Positions 8,803 to 23,789 are shown, numbered from the stretch's first letter. The stretch is DNA of 64,000 bases from Mycobacterium sp. 852013-50091_SCH5140682 (GCF_001665685.1 NZ_LZTB01000025.1:1-64000); one strand, 5' to 3'. Notes: generated from the letters alone by a model not told the origin. Program-made: numbers and translations.

Positions 8803-9402
8803 GTGTTCACCGGAATCGTTGAAGAGCTGGGCGTATTGGTCGACAAGCAAGAGCTGACCGATGCTGCGCGATTGACCATCCGAGGGCCTGTCGTCACTGC
8901 TGACGCGGGCCATGGCGATTCGATCGCGGTGAACGGCGTGTGCCTGACCGTGGTGGACGTGCTGCCCGACGGCGCCTTCACCGCCGATGTCATGGGCGAA
9001 ACCCTCAACCGGTCGAGCCTCGGGGGTGTCGGGGTGGGCAGCCAGGTCAATCTGGAACGTGCCGCGGCCGTCAACAGCCGCCTCGGCGGCCACATCGTGC
9101 AGGGCCACGTCGACGGCACCGGCGAGGTGGTCTCCCGCACTCCGTCCGAACACTGGGAAGTGGTGCGGATCGCGCTGCCGCGGGAGCTGTCGCGGTATGT
9201 GGTCGAGAAGGGCTCCATCACCGTCGATGGGATTTCGCTCACAGTGTCCGCGGTCGCCGACGACTGGTTCGAGGTCTCGTTGATCCCCACCACGCGTGAG
9301 CTCACCACGCTCGGCACCGCCGAGGTGGGCACCCGGGTGAACCTCGAGGTGGACATCATCGCCAAATATGTTGAGCGGTTGATGGCGGGCACCGGTCAGT
9401 AA
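8803..9402 (+). CDS. ribC: Riboflavin synthase alpha chain
   Basis: Dismutates two 6,7-dimethyl-8-ribityllumazines into riboflavin and the pyrimidinedione. The 199 residues form two tandem lumazine-binding domains, the first starting [10 protein letters not shown] and the second around residue 97 with [11 protein letters not shown]. The GTG start is fixed by the invariant MFTGIVE N-terminus. It leads the ribC-ribBA-ribH block; the enzyme is called ribE in some genomes. Confidence 0.95.
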   Translation: MFTGIVEELGVLVDKQELTDAARLTIRGPVVTADAGHGDSIAVNGVCLTVVDVLPDGAFTADVMGETLNRSSLGGVGVGSQVNLERAAAVNSRLGGHIVQGHVDGTGEVVSRTPSEHWEVVRIALPRELSRYVVEKGSITVDGISLTVSAVADDWFEVSLIPTTRELTTLGTAEVGTRVNLEVDIIAKYVERLMAGTGQ

Positions 9403-9434
9403 CAGCTGGCAATAACCGCTGGGTTCCGGTGGTT

Positions 9435-9440
9435 CATACT
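9435..9440 (+). promoter_or_regulatory. -10 element before the ribBA upstream ORF
   Basis: CATACT ends seven bases before the ATG of the 18-codon ORF at 9448, the same geometry as the other leaderless starts in this window. It would give ribBA a promoter separate from ribC. Confidence 0.45.
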
Positions 9441-9447
9441 GAACACG

Positions 9448-9500
9448 ATGACAACGGGTTCCGCGCCGGAGCCGGCACTGGAACAGGCAAGGTGGCGAAG

Positions 9501-9504
<4 letters not shown>
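9448..9504 (+). CDS. Upstream ORF of 18 codons coupled to ribBA
   Basis: An ATG opens [18 protein letters not shown] and the TGA at 9502-9504 overlaps the ribBA ATG at 9501 (ATGA), the standard geometry for translational coupling. A CATACT hexamer is seven bases upstream, so the uORF could be the 5' end of a leaderless mRNA. The peptide has no recognisable domain. It may act only to deliver ribosomes to ribBA, or as an attenuating leader. It is far below usual annotation limits. Confidence 0.45.
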
Positions 9505-11811
<2,307 letters not shown>

Positions 11812-11846
11812 TTACAACCGGTTCACCCGTTGCGGCGTGCCCAGAT

Positions 11847-13820
11847 TCAGCGGGCGTCGCCCATCACCAGGCCTTCCCGGCGCGGGTCGGCGCCGCCCAC
11901 CCAGCCTGGCTGTGCGCGCATGATGGCCGAGAGTCCGCTGGACTGGTCGGCGACGTTGACCCGGTGGCCCAGCTTGCGCAGCCCCGCGACCAGCGGATCG
12001 TGATCGCCCTGAGCGCCGGGTGGACCTGAGGCGTCGACCACGGGATGCTCGCCGCCGACATTGGTCTCCGGGGTGTTGGCGGCACCGAAGTCGACCATGG
12101 ACACCGCCTGTTGTGGGTCCAAGCCCCAATCGAGCATGCCGACAATCGTTTTCACGACGAACTGGATTATCACCGAGCCGCCCGGGGAGCCCAGCACCGC
12201 GTACAGCGGCCCGCGCCCCGGCCCCGTTTTGTCGAACACCAGCGTCGGCGCCATGGAACTGCGTGGCCGCTTGCCCGGCTGCACACGGTTGGCCACCGGG
12301 ACCCCCTCGGGGCTCACGGGATCGGCAGCGAAGTCGGTGAGCTGGTTGTTCAGCAGGAAGCCGTCGACCATGTGGAACGAGCCGAACGACGATTCGATGG
12401 TCGTGGTCAATGACGCCGCATTGCCGTAGCTGTCGATGATGCTGACCTGACTGGTGCCGTGTTCACGCGCGGGTGCCGCGGTGGCAGGCGGACCGAATTT
12501 GCCGGGCTGCGCCGTGCCCATGGTGTGCTGCTGAGAGATCAGCGCCGCGCGTCCGGTCAGGTAGGCGCCGCCCAGCAGGGTCTGGGGGGTGCCGCCGGGC
12601 AGCGGCACGAAGTCGGTGTCGGCGACGTAGCGGTCGCGGTCGGCGTAGGCCAGCCGCTCGGCCTCGGAGACCAGATGAACTCCCATCACGGTGGGGCGTC
12701 CGCCGTTGAGGTCGACGTCGGTGGGCCGGTCGGCACTCATCGCGAAGTGCTCCAGGATGCCCAGCGTCGCGGCCACGGCCATACCGCCGGACGACGGTGG
12801 TGGCATGCCGCAGATCTCGCGGCCGCGGTACCCGGTGCACAGCGGCGGCCGTTCCTTGGCGGTGTAGCCGGCAAGGTCCTGCTCGGTCATCAAGCTCGGA
12901 GTGCGCCCTCCGGAGGTGTCGGTCGCCGCCGCGACGATGGCCCGGGCGATGTCGCCGGTGTAGAAGGCCTGGGCGCCACCCGACCCGATGGCGCCGAGTG
13001 TTTTGGCGTAGGCGGGGTTGGTCAGCCGGGTGGCCACCGGTTTGGGGCTGCCGTCGGGGTGCAGCAGGTATGCCGCGGCCGCGGGGTCGCCGCGCAGTTG
13101 GGGCGCGGCGTCGGCGATGGCCTCGGCCATCCGGGGGCTGACGTCGAAGCCGTCGTCGGCCAGTCGCACCGCGGGCTCGAACAGCTCACGCCACGGCTTC
13201 TTGCCGAAGGTGCGGTGGACGTCGTCGAGCATCCGCACGATGCCCGGTACGCCGATCGAGCGTCCCGAGGCCCTGGCATCGGGACGCGGCGCGGCGCGGT
13301 CGGTATCCGAAATCCACCGCAGATAGTTCTCGGTGGCCGCGGCAGGCGCGGTTTCGCGGCCGTCGAACGTCCGCACCGCCCCGGAGGCGGCGTCGTAATA
13401 GACCAGGAAGCCGCCACCGCCGATGCCGGAGGACTGCGGCTCCACGAGGCCCAGCACGGCCTGCGCGGTCACCAGGGCATCCGCTGCGGTGCCGCCGTCG
13501 CGCAACACCTTGCAGGCGGCCTCGGTGGCAAGGGGGTTCGCCGTGGCCACCGCGTAGGTGGCGGTGTGAACCGCGGTCATGTCACGGCGGTAGCCCGTCG
13601 CCACTTCGGGATTGGTCGCCAGGTTTGCCGTCGTGCCCGGCGCGGGCGGTGGCGCGGGAGCGGTCGGGGTCTTGGGTGTCGGGGTGCCGTTGGAGGCGAT
13701 CGTGCACGGTGCGGGCGTGGTCGCGCTTCGGCGCTGACTGTCGCCGGCGCATCCGCCGAGAACCAACACGACGCCAGTGAGCAGGGCGATGACCAATCGC
13801 GTGGACGCCAGCATCCGCAC
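11847..13820 (-). CDS. ggt: Gamma-glutamyltransferase lipoprotein (GgtB-like)
   Basis: Extracytoplasmic enzyme that cleaves or transfers the gamma-glutamyl group of glutathione-like peptides. About 657 residues: lipoprotein signal with lipobox VLGGC (Cys24), a Thr/Pro-rich linker (about 32-65), then the Ntn-hydrolase precursor. The self-cleaving nucleophile is the Thr of EHGTSQVS (about residue 456), and the glycine loop PPPSSGGMA is present. The GTG at 13820 is seven bases after TACCGT; ATG at 13814, with GAGAGG as Shine-Dalgarno, is equally possible. It resembles M. tuberculosis GgtB (Rv2394) but stands at a different locus. Confidence 0.9.
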   Translation of the reverse strand: MRMLASTRLVIALLTGVVLVLGGCAGDSQRRSATTPAPCTIASNGTPTPKTPTAPAPPPAPGTTANLATNPEVATGYRRDMTAVHTATYAVATANPLATEAACKVLRDGGTAADALVTAQAVLGLVEPQSSGIGGGGFLVYYDAASGAVRTFDGRETAPAAATENYLRWISDTDRAAPRPDARASGRSIGVPGIVRMLDDVHRTFGKKPWRELFEPAVRLADDGFDVSPRMAEAIADAAPQLRGDPAAAAYLLHPDGSPKPVATRLTNPAYAKTLGAIGSGGAQAFYTGDIARAIVAAATDTSGGRTPSLMTEQDLAGYTAKERPPLCTGYRGREICGMPPPSSGGMAVAATLGILEHFAMSADRPTDVDLNGGRPTVMGVHLVSEAERLAYADRDRYVADTDFVPLPGGTPQTLLGGAYLTGRAALISQQHTMGTAQPGKFGPPATAAPAREHGTSQVSIIDSYGNAASLTTTIESSFGSFHMVDGFLLNNQLTDFAADPVSPEGVPVANRVQPGKRPRSSMAPTLVFDKTGPGRGPLYAVLGSPGGSVIIQFVVKTIVGMLDWGLDPQQAVSMVDFGAANTPETNVGGEHPVVDASGPPGAQGDHDPLVAGLRKLGHRVNVADQSSGLSAIMRAQPGWVGGADPRREGLVMGDAR

Positions 13821-13827
13821 CCTCTCG

Positions 13828-13833
13828 ACGGTA
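13828..13833 (-). promoter_or_regulatory. -10 element for the gamma-glutamyltransferase gene
   Basis: TACCGT on the minus strand ends seven bases before GTG at 13820. It lies back-to-back with the uvrC -10 in a divergent gap of about 51 bases. Confidence 0.42.
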
Positions 13834-13858
13834 GCGGAGATCAGTCGGATCGCGGCAG

Positions 13859-13864
13859 TAACCT
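13859..13864 (+). promoter_or_regulatory. -10 element of a leaderless uvrC transcript
   Basis: TAACCT ends seven bases before the uvrC GTG; no Shine-Dalgarno is present. Confidence 0.5.
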
Positions 13865-13871
13865 TGAATCC

Positions 13872-15893
13872 GTGCCCGATCCAGCGACATACCGGCCGGC
13901 GCCCGGATCGATCCCAGTTGAACCGGGCGTCTACCGGTTTCGCGATCCCCACGGGCGGGTCATCTATGTCGGCAAGGCCAAGAGCCTGCGCAGCAGACTG
14001 ACGTCGTATTTCGCCGATCTCACCGGCCTGGCGCCGCGTACCAGGCAGATGGTGATGACGGCGGGAAGCGTCGAGTGGACGGTGGTGAACACCGAAGTCG
14101 AGGCGCTGCAGCTCGAGTACAACTGGATCAAGGAGTTCGATCCTCGCTTCAACATCCGCTACCGCGACGACAAGTCGTATCCGGTGCTGGCGGTCACGCT
14201 CAACGAGGAATACCCGCGGTTGATGGTGTACCGAGGCCCGCGCAAGAAGGGCGTGCGCTACTTCGGTCCGTACTCGCACGCCTGGGCCATCCGCGAAACC
14301 CTCGACCTGCTCACCCGGGTGTTCCCGGCGCGTACCTGCTCGGCCGGAGTTTTCAAGCGGCACAACCAGATCGGGCGTCCGTGCCTGCTCGGGTACATCG
14401 ACAAGTGCTCGGCTCCCTGTATCGGAAGGGTCACCGCCGAGCAGCATCGGCAGATCGTGCTGGACTTCTGCGATTTCCTGGCAGGCCGCACCGATCGGCT
14501 GGCCCGCGACCTGGAGCAGCAGATGCTCGCCGCGGCCGAGGAACTCGACTTCGAGCGGGCAGCGCGCTTGCGGGACAACATCTCTGCGCTCAAGCGGGCG
14601 TTGGAGAAGCAGGCGGTGGTGTTCGGCGACGGCACCGACGCGGACCTGGTGGCCTTCGCCGACGACGATCTGGAGGCCGCCGTCCAGGTGTTCCACGTCC
14701 GCGGCGGGCGGGTGCGCGGCCAGCGCGGCTGGATCGTGGAGAAGTCCGGTGATCCGGAGCAGTCCGGGCAGGAGCAGTTGGTCGAGCAGTTCCTCACCCA
14801 GTTCTATGGCGACCAGGCCGAGCTGGGTGGGGCCGCCGACGAGGCGACCAATCCGGTGCCGCGCCAGGTGCTGGTGCCGGTGCTGCCGCCCAACGCCGAC
14901 GAGCTGGCGGTCTGGCTGTCGGGGTTGCGCGGCTCACGGGTGGCGCTGCGGGTCCCGGTGCGCGGTGACAAACGCGCGCTGGCCGAGACCGTGCAACGCA
15001 ACGCGCAGGAGGCGCTCGCCCAGCACAAACTCAAGCGAGCCGGGGATTTCAACGCCAGATCCGAAGCTCTGCAGAGCATCCAGGACTCGCTCGGGCTGGC
15101 CGACGCGCCGCTGCGCATCGAGTGCATCGACATCAGCCACGTGCAGGGCACCGACGTGGTGGCGTCGCTGGTGGTCTTCGAGGACGGGCTGCCGCGCAAG
15201 AGCGACTACCGCCACTACGCCATCCGGGAGGCGGCGGGGGAGGGACGTTCCGACGACGTGGCTTCCATCGCCGAGGTCACCCGGCGGCGGTTCCAGCGTC
15301 ACCTCGCGGACATCAAACCCGATGCGACGGCCGAGCAGCGGCCGCGCCGGTTCGCCTACCCACCCAACCTGTTCGTGGTCGACGGCGGCGCCCCGCAGGT
15401 CAATGCCGCGGCGGCGGTGCTCGAGGAGCTCGGCGTCCACGATGTCGCGGTGATCGGGTTGGCCAAACGTCTCGAAGAGGTGTGGGTGCCCGCCGAGCCC
15501 GATCCGGTGATCCTGCCGCGCACCAGCGAAGGGCTGTACCTGCTGCAGCGGGTGCGTGACGAGGCGCATCGCTTCGCCATCAGCTACCACCGCAGTAAGC
15601 GGTCCAAGCGCATGACGGCGTCGGCCCTCGATGCGGTGCGGGGGCTGGGGGAGAATCGGCGCAAGGCGCTGGTGACCCATTTCGGATCCGTGGCCCGGCT
15701 CAAAGAAGCGACCGTGGAGGAGATCACCGCGGTGCCGGGTATTGGTGTCGCGACGGCGCGGGCCGTGCGGGAGGCGCTGAGCGCGCCGGATTCCGGCGCA
15801 GCCGCAACCGTTATCCAGGATGATCGAGCGAGGGGCAGTGCGATGACAGGGGCGGACATGGACACCAGTGAACGGCAGGCGGATCGGGCGTGA
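13872..15893 (+). CDS. uvrC: Excinuclease ABC subunit C
   Basis: Dual-incision nuclease of nucleotide excision repair, acting with UvrA and UvrB. The 673 residues carry a GIY-YIG domain near the N-terminus ([20 protein letters not shown]), a UVR motif ([13 protein letters not shown], about 225-245), the RNase H-like domain ([11 protein letters not shown]) and C-terminal helix-hairpin-helix motifs ([24 protein letters not shown]). GTG at 13872 is the first start that avoids running antisense through ggt. It overlaps rapZ by four bases (GTGA), heading a uvrC-rapZ-yvcK-whiA operon as in Rv1420-1423. Confidence 0.96.
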   Translation: MPDPATYRPAPGSIPVEPGVYRFRDPHGRVIYVGKAKSLRSRLTSYFADLTGLAPRTRQMVMTAGSVEWTVVNTEVEALQLEYNWIKEFDPRFNIRYRDDKSYPVLAVTLNEEYPRLMVYRGPRKKGVRYFGPYSHAWAIRETLDLLTRVFPARTCSAGVFKRHNQIGRPCLLGYIDKCSAPCIGRVTAEQHRQIVLDFCDFLAGRTDRLARDLEQQMLAAAEELDFERAARLRDNISALKRALEKQAVVFGDGTDADLVAFADDDLEAAVQVFHVRGGRVRGQRGWIVEKSGDPEQSGQEQLVEQFLTQFYGDQAELGGAADEATNPVPRQVLVPVLPPNADELAVWLSGLRGSRVALRVPVRGDKRALAETVQRNAQEALAQHKLKRAGDFNARSEALQSIQDSLGLADAPLRIECIDISHVQGTDVVASLVVFEDGLPRKSDYRHYAIREAAGEGRSDDVASIAEVTRRRFQRHLADIKPDATAEQRPRRFAYPPNLFVVDGGAPQVNAAAAVLEELGVHDVAVIGLAKRLEEVWVPAEPDPVILPRTSEGLYLLQRVRDEAHRFAISYHRSKRSKRMTASALDAVRGLGENRRKALVTHFGSVARLKEATVEEITAVPGIGVATARAVREALSAPDSGAAATVIQDDRARGSAMTGADMDTSERQADRA

Positions 15894-16807
15894 CAGAACA
15901 GCCACATCGGGACCCTCTCGACAGCACCGGGGCGGTCGCCGATTCCGGCATCGACGTGGTCCTGGTCACCGGCTTGTCCGGGGCGGGACGCGGCACCGCG
16001 GCCAAGGTGCTCGAGGACCTCGGCTGGTACGTCGCCGACAATCTGCCGCCCGAGCTGATCGCCCGGATGGTCGAGTTCGGGCTGGCGGCGGGGTCGCGGA
16101 TCACCCAGTTGGCGGTGGTGATGGATGCGCGGTCCCGCGGCTTCACAGGCGACCTGGATTCGGTGCGCAACGAGCTCGCCACGCGGAACATCACACCGCG
16201 GGTGCTGTTCCTGGAGGCGTCCGACGCCATCCTGGTGCGCCGCTACGAGCAGAACCGGCGCAGTCACCCGATGCAGGGCAATCAGACCCTGGCCGAGGGG
16301 ATCGCCGCGGAGCGCGCGATGCTGGCCCCGGTCCGTGCGGTGGCCGACCTCGTGATCGACACGTCGGCGCTGCCGGTGCCTGCACTGCGGGCGAGCATCG
16401 AGCGGGCCTTCGGCGGCGAGGCGGTGTCAGACACCAACGTGACAGTAGAGTCGTTCGGCTATAAATACGGGTTGCCGATGGACGCCGACACGGTGATGGA
16501 TGTGCGGTTCCTGCCCAATCCGCACTGGGTCGACGAGCTGCGCCCGCACACCGGCCAGCATGCGGCGGTACGGGACTACGTCCTCGGTCAGCCCGGCGCC
16601 CACGAGTTTCTGGAGACCTACCATCGGCTGTTGGATGTCGTGATCGAGGGCTACCGCAGGGAGGGGAAGCGCTATATGACCGTGGCCATCGGGTGCACCG
16701 GGGGCAAGCATCGCAGTGTCGCGATCGCCGAAGCCCTGGCGCAGCGGTTGGCGGGCGGCGACAAACTCACGGTGCGGGTGTTGCACCGGGATCTGGGTCG
16801 CGAATGA
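15890..16807 (+). CDS. rapZ: RapZ/YvcJ family nucleotide-binding protein
   Basis: A 305-residue P-loop protein with a C-terminal domain containing [16 protein letters not shown] (about 265-280), typical of RapZ/YvcJ. In E. coli RapZ is an RNA-binding adaptor for glucosamine-6-phosphate synthase control; the actinobacterial role is unclear. The Walker A segment reads GLSGAGRGT (28-36), with Arg where Lys is expected, so NTP binding may differ. The GTG start overlaps uvrC and the end overlaps yvcK (ATGA). Confidence 0.92.
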   Translation: MTEQPHRDPLDSTGAVADSGIDVVLVTGLSGAGRGTAAKVLEDLGWYVADNLPPELIARMVEFGLAAGSRITQLAVVMDARSRGFTGDLDSVRNELATRNITPRVLFLEASDAILVRRYEQNRRSHPMQGNQTLAEGIAAERAMLAPVRAVADLVIDTSALPVPALRASIERAFGGEAVSDTNVTVESFGYKYGLPMDADTVMDVRFLPNPHWVDELRPHTGQHAAVRDYVLGQPGAHEFLETYHRLLDVVIEGYRREGKRYMTVAIGCTGGKHRSVAIAEALAQRLAGGDKLTVRVLHRDLGRE

Positions 16808-17871
16808 GCGCGCCGCGCATCGTCGCTCTGGGCGGTGGACACGGCCTGTACGCGACGTTGTCGGCGGCCCGGCGGCTCACGCCGCACGTGACCGCGGTGG
16901 TCACCGTGGCCGACGACGGTGGCTCGTCAGGCCGGCTGCGTTCGGAGCTGGACGTCGTCCCACCCGGCGATCTTCGAATGGCATTGGCGGCGTTGGCATC
17001 CGACAGTCCGCACGGCCGGCTGTGGGCGACCATCATCCAGCACCGCTTCGGCGGCAGCGGAGCGCTGGCCGGGCACCCCATCGGGAACCTGGTCCTGGCC
17101 GGGCTCAACGAGGTCCTCGCCGACCCCGTGGCCGCGCTCGACGAACTCGGCCGCATCCTCGGGGTCAAGGGGCGGGTGCTGCCGATGTGCCCCATCGCGC
17201 TGCAGATCGAGGCCGACGTGGCCGGGCTGGAATCCGATCCCCGGATGAGCCGGGTGATCCGCGGTCAGGTTGCCATCGCGACGACCGTCGGTCAGGTGCG
17301 CCGCGTGCGGTTGCTGCCGGGTGATCCGCCGGCCACACGCCAGGCCATCGACGCGATCATGGCCGCCGACCTAGTGGTGCTCGGCCCGGGCTCGTGGTTC
17401 ACCAGCGTCATCCCGCATGTGCTCGTGCCCCAGTTGGCGGCCGCCCTGCAGGCGACGACGGCGCGCCGCGCGTTGGTGCTGAATCTGGTGGCCGAGCCCG
17501 GTGAGACGGCGGGCTTCTCGGTGGAACGTCACATCCATGTGCTGGCCCAGCATGCGCCGGAGTTCACGGTGCATGACATCATCGTGGACGCCAGCAGCGT
17601 GCCGAGCCAGCGCGAACGTGAGCAGCTCAGCCGCACGGCCAAAATCCTCAACGCCCGCGTTGAGTTTGCTGACGTGTGCCGACCTGGTACACCTTTACAT
17701 GACCCGGCGAGGTTGGCCGCGGCCCTGGAAGGCGTCGGCCTGCGCGCCAAGACACCCGACGGCGGCATCGTGCAGGAACCCACGGTTCCTACGCCCACCG
17801 CCAGGTCGGTTGATGTCATGCGGCAGGAACCGATACCGAACAGATCGAGAGGGGACGATCCGTGGCGATGA
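16804..17871 (+). CDS. yvcK: YvcK/CofD-like protein (CuvA)
   Basis: A 355-residue CofD-family protein. YvcK homologues (CuvA in mycobacteria) bind UDP-sugars and support gluconeogenic growth, cell shape and peptidoglycan deposition. Motifs include [14 protein letters not shown] at the start, [10 protein letters not shown] and [14 protein letters not shown]. It starts within the rapZ stop and ends within the whiA start region. The upstream in-frame extension to 16693 lies inside rapZ and is not used. Confidence 0.94.
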   Translation: MSAPRIVALGGGHGLYATLSAARRLTPHVTAVVTVADDGGSSGRLRSELDVVPPGDLRMALAALASDSPHGRLWATIIQHRFGGSGALAGHPIGNLVLAGLNEVLADPVAALDELGRILGVKGRVLPMCPIALQIEADVAGLESDPRMSRVIRGQVAIATTVGQVRRVRLLPGDPPATRQAIDAIMAADLVVLGPGSWFTSVIPHVLVPQLAAALQATTARRALVLNLVAEPGETAGFSVERHIHVLAQHAPEFTVHDIIVDASSVPSQREREQLSRTAKILNARVEFADVCRPGTPLHDPARLAAALEGVGLRAKTPDGGIVQEPTVPTPTARSVDVMRQEPIPNRSRGDDPWR

Positions 17872-18845
17872 CAGCCGAGGTCAAGGACGAGCTGAGCCGG
17901 CTGGTGGTCAATTCGGTGAGCGCTCGCCGCGCCGAGGTCGCGTCGCTGCTGAGGTTCGCCGGCGGATTGCACATCGTCGCTGGCCGCGTGGTGGTGGAAG
18001 CCGAGGTGGATCTCGGCATCATCGCGCGCAGGCTCCGCAAGGACATCCACGACCTCTACGGCTACAACGCGGTGGTGCACGTGCTGTCGGCCAGCGGTAT
18101 CCGCAAGAACACCCGCTACGTGGTGCGCGTGGCCACCGACGGCGAGGCGCTGGCGCGGCAGACCGGCCTGCTCGATCTGCGTGGCCGCCCCGTGCGCGGG
18201 CTGCCTGCCCAGGTGGTGGGCGGCAGCGTCGGCGACGCCGAGGCCGCCTGGCGAGGAGCGTTTCTGGCGCACGGTTCGCTGACCGAGCCCGGCCGGTCGT
18301 CGGCGCTTGAGGTCAGCTGCCCGGGGCCCGAGGCCGCGCTGGCCTTGGTGGGCGCGGCGCGGCGGCTCGGTGTCAACGCCAAGGCTCGCGAGGTGCGTGG
18401 CAGTGACCGCGTGGTGGTCCGCGACGGTGAGGCCATCGGCGCTCTGCTGACCCGGATGGGCGCTCAGGACACCCGGCTGACCTGGGAGGAACGCCGGATG
18501 CGCCGGGAGGTGCGGGCCACCGCCAACCGGCTGGCGAACTTCGACGACGCGAACCTGCGCCGGTCGGCACGCGCTGCGGTCGCTGCCGCCGCCCGGGTCG
18601 AGCGGGCGTTGTACATCCTGGGAGACGGGGTGCCCGACCACCTCGCGGCGGCGGGCAAACTGCGCGTCGAGCACCGGCAGGCCTCCCTGGAGGAGCTGGG
18701 CCGGCTCGCCGACCCACCGATGACGAAAGATGCTGTGGCAGGGCGGATTCGGCGCTTGCTGTCGATGGCCGACCGCAAGGCCAAGCAGGATGGCATTCCG
18801 GACACCGAGTCGGCGGTCACCCCGGACCTGCTCGACGACGCCTGA
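17862..18845 (+). CDS. whiA: DNA-binding regulator WhiA
   Basis: A 327-residue protein with a degenerate LAGLIDADG homing-endonuclease fold (about 1-200) and a C-terminal helix-turn-helix (about 240-310). WhiA works with WhiB-type proteins to control sporulation septation in Streptomyces and cell division in other Gram-positives. GTG at 17862 is chosen because GAGAGGGG lies seven bases upstream; ATG at 17868 is the alternative and overlaps the yvcK stop as ATGA. Last gene of the uvrC operon. Confidence 0.95.
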   Translation: MAMTAEVKDELSRLVVNSVSARRAEVASLLRFAGGLHIVAGRVVVEAEVDLGIIARRLRKDIHDLYGYNAVVHVLSASGIRKNTRYVVRVATDGEALARQTGLLDLRGRPVRGLPAQVVGGSVGDAEAAWRGAFLAHGSLTEPGRSSALEVSCPGPEAALALVGAARRLGVNAKAREVRGSDRVVVRDGEAIGALLTRMGAQDTRLTWEERRMRREVRATANRLANFDDANLRRSARAAVAAAARVERALYILGDGVPDHLAAAGKLRVEHRQASLEELGRLADPPMTKDAVAGRIRRLLSMADRKAKQDGIPDTESAVTPDLLDDA

Positions 18846-18855
18846 GCCGGTTCGG

Positions 18856-20517
18856 CTACCTCGCCAGCAGCGCCCAGCCGACACCGAAAGCCGTCAGCAC
18901 CGACACCGCGGTGAGCGGCAGACCGAACCGCACGAAGGCCGCCGAGGTGTACCCGCCGGGGCGCATCACCATCAGGTTGGACTGGTGGCTGAACGGGTTG
19001 AGGAACGTGAACGAGATGCACGTTCCGACCAGGATCAGCAGCAGCACCGGATTCAGCCCGGTGGAGGTGGCGATGGTCAGCACGACCGGCGTCAGGATCG
19101 CGGCCGCGGCCGCGTTGGTGACCACATTGGTCAGCAGCGTGGTGCCCACCACCACGACGAGCACGACCAGCGGGATGCTGCTGCCCGACAACCGCAGGAT
19201 GGCGTCGGAGATGTAGCCGCCCAGGCCGCTGTTCACCACGATCGTGCCCAGGCCGATCGACCCGGCGATGATGGCCAGGATGTTCCAGTTCAGCGCCCGC
19301 ACCGCGGAACGCGGCGTGAGCACCCCGGTGAGCACCATCAGGACGGCCCCGGTGACGGCGACGAGTTCGACGGCGGCCAGGCCCAGCGATCCGGCGACGA
19401 TGACGGCGGTCAGGATGGCCAGGGCGATCCAGGTCTTGCCGGTCTGCGGGGCCGTGCCGGTGGCCTGCTGCCAGAGCCCGACAAGCGGTTGGTCGGACAG
19501 TGCCTCGGCCGAACTGGCGGTCACCAGACACAGTTCCCCGGGTTCGGCGTGGGCCTCGCGCAGCAGCTGGTCGGTCTGCGCCGCGACCACCACGATGTCC
19601 TCGTCCTCCTCGAGATCGCGCACCGTGGCCTGCTCGTTGTTCGCCACCGCCACGAGGTAGAGGCGCTGCGGCGACAGCCCGAATCGTGGACTGCCCCAAA
19701 GCATTCGGACGCCGTCCTCGGTGCATTTGTAGACCAGGACGTCGTCGGCGGCCAGCACGGAATCAGGAGCCAGCGCCTTGCCCCAACGGCGGATTTCCAG
19801 CAGCTGGTATTCCAGCGTGGTGTGCACGCCCAGCTCCGCGGCGGTGCGGCCGATCGCGATGGCATTGACCGAGACCGGAATCTCCGCGCGCCAGGACAGC
19901 TCCCGCTCCGCCTCGTCGGCACGCCCGCGCAACATGACGGGGGCGGTGACGAGCAGGACCAGCCAGCCGATGATCGCGACCGGCACGGCAACAGGGACGA
20001 ACGAGAACATCGACAGCGTCACGCCCGACGGCGCGGCCAGTGCGGCGATCAGGAGGTTCGAGCTGGTACCGATCAGGGTCGCCGAACCGGCCAGTGTCGT
20101 GGCGTGCGCGATCGGCAACAGGACGCCGCGCGCCGGAACCCCGGACTGCTGCTGGAGTTCTTTGGCGGCCGGGATGAGCATCGCCACGATCGGCGTGGTG
20201 TTGATCAGCGCCGAGACGAAACCGACCGGCGGGATCAACCGGCGCAACGCCTGACCGGCGGTCGTGACCCCGGACAGCAACCGGAACGTCACGCGGGACA
20301 CCACGCCGGTGTGCAGCACACCTTTGGCGATGACCAGCATCGCCGCGATCGTCACGACCCCGCCGTTGCTGAGGCCGGCAAACAGCTCGCTGGGCGTGGC
20401 GATCCCCAGGAGTCCGGCTGCCACCAGCGCACATATCAGCGCCAGTACCGCGGGTGTTCGGCCGGTTGTCATCACGATCAACGTGATGACGATGATCACC
20501 GCAGCGGTCAGTGCCAT
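18856..20517 (-). CDS. SLC13/DASS-type anion permease with RCK_C domains
   Basis: A 553-residue permease with hydrophobic halves (about 1-180 and 370-553) separated by a soluble region (about 205-365) resembling two TrkA-C/RCK_C domains. The repeated helix-break motifs NTTPIVAMLIP and TNVVTNAAAAA are typical of the divalent anion:Na+ symporter family. Likely substrates are sulfate, dicarboxylates or another anion; the specificity cannot be read from sequence. It ends 10 bases from the whiA stop and is divergent from gap. It stands where M. tuberculosis has Rv1424c-Rv1435c. Confidence 0.85.
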   Translation of the reverse strand: MALTAAVIIVITLIVMTTGRTPAVLALICALVAAGLLGIATPSELFAGLSNGGVVTIAAMLVIAKGVLHTGVVSRVTFRLLSGVTTAGQALRRLIPPVGFVSALINTTPIVAMLIPAAKELQQQSGVPARGVLLPIAHATTLAGSATLIGTSSNLLIAALAAPSGVTLSMFSFVPVAVPVAIIGWLVLLVTAPVMLRGRADEAERELSWRAEIPVSVNAIAIGRTAAELGVHTTLEYQLLEIRRWGKALAPDSVLAADDVLVYKCTEDGVRMLWGSPRFGLSPQRLYLVAVANNEQATVRDLEEDEDIVVVAAQTDQLLREAHAEPGELCLVTASSAEALSDQPLVGLWQQATGTAPQTGKTWIALAILTAVIVAGSLGLAAVELVAVTGAVLMVLTGVLTPRSAVRALNWNILAIIAGSIGLGTIVVNSGLGGYISDAILRLSGSSIPLVVLVVVVGTTLLTNVVTNAAAAAILTPVVLTIATSTGLNPVLLLILVGTCISFTFLNPFSHQSNLMVMRPGGYTSAAFVRFGLPLTAVSVLTAFGVGWALLAR

Positions 20518-20623
20518 GCCCAGATTGTCAACCAGACCGGTCGGCAGCGCGTGAGGGCACCCACGGCGAGTTGCGCAGGTCCTGCACTGACCAGATCGCG
20601 CGTACTGAGATCGGCACCACTAG

Positions 20624-21688
<1,065 letters not shown>

Positions 21689-21718
21689 GCCAGAGCGAAG
21701 CGACGGGATAAAGCAACT

Positions 21719-22942
21719 GTGGCTGTCTCCACTCTGTCTGATCTGCTGGCCGAGGGTGTGGAAGGTCGGGGCGTGTTGGTTCGCTCCGACTTGAACGTGC
21801 CGCTCGACGACCAGGGCAACATCACCGACCCGGGCCGCATCATCGCCTCCGTCCCGACGCTGAAGGCGTTGGCCGAGGCGGGCGCCAAGGTCGTCGTCAC
21901 CGCCCACCTCGGTCGCCCCAAGGGCGGCCCCGACGCCAAATTCTCGCTGGCCCCGGTCGCCGTGGCGCTGGGGGAGAAGCTGGGCAGGCACGTGCAGCTG
22001 GCCGGTGACGTGGTCGGGACCGACGCGCTGGCCCGTGCCGAGGGCCTCACCGACGGCGACGTGCTGCTGCTGGAGAACATCCGCTTCGATCCGCGTGAGA
22101 CCAGCAAGGACGACAGCGAGCGGCTGGCGCTGGCCAAGGAACTCGCGGCGCTCGTCGAGGGTGCCGACGGGTCACCGGGTGCCTTCGTGTCTGACGGCTT
22201 CGGGGTGGTGCACCGCAAGCAGGCGTCGGTGTACGACGTCGCGACGCTGCTGCCGCACTACGCGGGCACGCTCGTGGACGCCGAGGTCAAGGTGCTCGAG
22301 CAGCTGACCAGCTCGACCGAGCGGCCGTATGCCGTGGTCCTGGGCGGCTCCAAGGTGTCGGACAAGCTTGCGGTCATCGAGAACCTCGCCACGAAGGCCG
22401 ACAGCCTCATCATCGGCGGCGGTATGTGCTTCACCTTCCTTGCCGCGCAAGGTGTTTCGGTCGGAACCTCGCTGTGCCAGGAAGAGATGATCGACACCTG
22501 CAAGCGCCTGCTGGAGACCTACGCGGACGTGATCCACCTGCCGGTGGACATCGTCGTCGCCGACAAGTTCGCGGCTGACGCCGAGCCCGAGACGGTCGCT
22601 TCGGACCGCATCCCGGACGGAAAGATGGGACTCGACATCGGCCCCGAGTCGGTCAAGCGATTCACCGCGCTGCTGTCGAACGCCAAAACGGTGTTCTGGA
22701 ACGGTCCCATGGGTGTCTTCGAGTTTCCGGCGTTCGCGGCAGGCACCAAGGGCGTGGCCGAGGCCATCATCGGTGCGACGGCAAAGGGCGCCTTCAGCGT
22801 CGTCGGCGGCGGCGACTCGGCCGCGGCCGTGCGGCAGCTCGGCCTGCCCGAGGACGGTTTCTCGCACATCTCCACCGGCGGCGGCGCGTCGCTGGAATAC
22901 CTGGAGGGCAAAGTCCTTCCCGGCATCGAAATTTTGCAGTAG
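21719..22942 (+). CDS. pgk: Phosphoglycerate kinase
   Basis: Transfers the acyl phosphate of 1,3-bisphosphoglycerate to ADP. The 407-residue protein shows RSDLNVPLD near the N-terminus, the helix TAHLGRPKG, the nucleotide loop [14 protein letters not shown] and the C-terminal GGGDSAAAV and [13 protein letters not shown] motifs. GTG start with a weak GGGATAAAG Shine-Dalgarno. Thirty bases separate it from gap and from tpiA. Confidence 0.97.
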   Translation: MAVSTLSDLLAEGVEGRGVLVRSDLNVPLDDQGNITDPGRIIASVPTLKALAEAGAKVVVTAHLGRPKGGPDAKFSLAPVAVALGEKLGRHVQLAGDVVGTDALARAEGLTDGDVLLLENIRFDPRETSKDDSERLALAKELAALVEGADGSPGAFVSDGFGVVHRKQASVYDVATLLPHYAGTLVDAEVKVLEQLTSSTERPYAVVLGGSKVSDKLAVIENLATKADSLIIGGGMCFTFLAAQGVSVGTSLCQEEMIDTCKRLLETYADVIHLPVDIVVADKFAADAEPETVASDRIPDGKMGLDIGPESVKRFTALLSNAKTVFWNGPMGVFEFPAFAAGTKGVAEAIIGATAKGAFSVVGGGDSAAAVRQLGLPEDGFSHISTGGGASLEYLEGKVLPGIEILQ

Positions 22943-22972
22943 TTCGTCCACTCAAGATCAACGAGGAGACCC

Positions 22973-23758
22973 GTGGCTCGCAAGCCGCTCATCGCCGGCA
23001 ACTGGAAGATGAACCTCAATCACTTCGAGGCCATCGCTCTGGTGCAGAAAATCGCATTTGCCTTGCCGGACAAGTACTTTGACAAGGTCGATGTGACCGT
23101 CATCCCGCCGTTCACCGATCTGCGCAGTGTGCAGACGCTCGTCGACGGTGACAAGCTGCGGCTGACGTACGGCGCCCAGGACCTGTCGAAGCATGACTCC
23201 GGTGCCTACACCGGCGACATCAGCGGCGCGTTTCTGGCCAAGCTGGGCTGCAGCTACGTCGTGGTGGGACACTCCGAGCGACGCACCTATCACCACGAGG
23301 ACGATGCGCTGGTGGCCGCCAAGACCGCCGCGGCGTTCAAGCACGGACTCACCCCGATCGTCTGCATCGGTGAGCAGCTCGAGGTGCGTGAGGCCGGCGA
23401 CCACGTCGAGTTCAACATCAACTCGCTGCGCGGCTCGCTTGCCGGGCTGTCCAAAGAGCAGATCGGCAATGTTGTCATCGCGTACGAGCCGGTGTGGGCC
23501 ATCGGCACGGGCCGGGTCGCGAGCGCAGCCGACGCGCAGGAGGTCTGCAAGGCCATCCGCGACGAACTCGGCAACCTGTCGTCGCCCGAGCTCGCCACGG
23601 GTATCCGGGTGCTCTACGGCGGCTCGGTGAACGCCAAGAACGCCGGTGAGATCGTCGCGCAGCCCGATATCGACGGTGCCCTCGTCGGTGGTGCGTCGCT
23701 GGACGGCGAGCAGTTCGCCACCCTGTCGGCCATCGCCGCAGGTGGACCCCTGCCGTAA
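22973..23758 (+). CDS. tpiA: Triosephosphate isomerase
   Basis: Interconverts dihydroxyacetone phosphate and glyceraldehyde-3-phosphate. The 261 residues form a TIM barrel with Asn11/Lys13 (AGNWKMN), GHSERR and the catalytic Glu172 in [20 protein letters not shown] is the phosphate loop. The GTG start has GAGGAGA upstream. Confidence 0.97.
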   Translation: MARKPLIAGNWKMNLNHFEAIALVQKIAFALPDKYFDKVDVTVIPPFTDLRSVQTLVDGDKLRLTYGAQDLSKHDSGAYTGDISGAFLAKLGCSYVVVGHSERRTYHHEDDALVAAKTAAAFKHGLTPIVCIGEQLEVREAGDHVEFNINSLRGSLAGLSKEQIGNVVIAYEPVWAIGTGRVASAADAQEVCKAIRDELGNLSSPELATGIRVLYGGSVNAKNAGEIVAQPDIDGALVGGASLDGEQFATLSAIAAGGPLP

Positions 23759-23789
23759 CCCCGGAGCCGGGACCGGCAGCCTGACCAGG

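Noticed and set aside
12459..13871. In-frame N-terminal extension of uvrC
   Set aside because: It runs antisense through ggt; UvrC begins at the conserved GIY-YIG region and has a leaderless -10.
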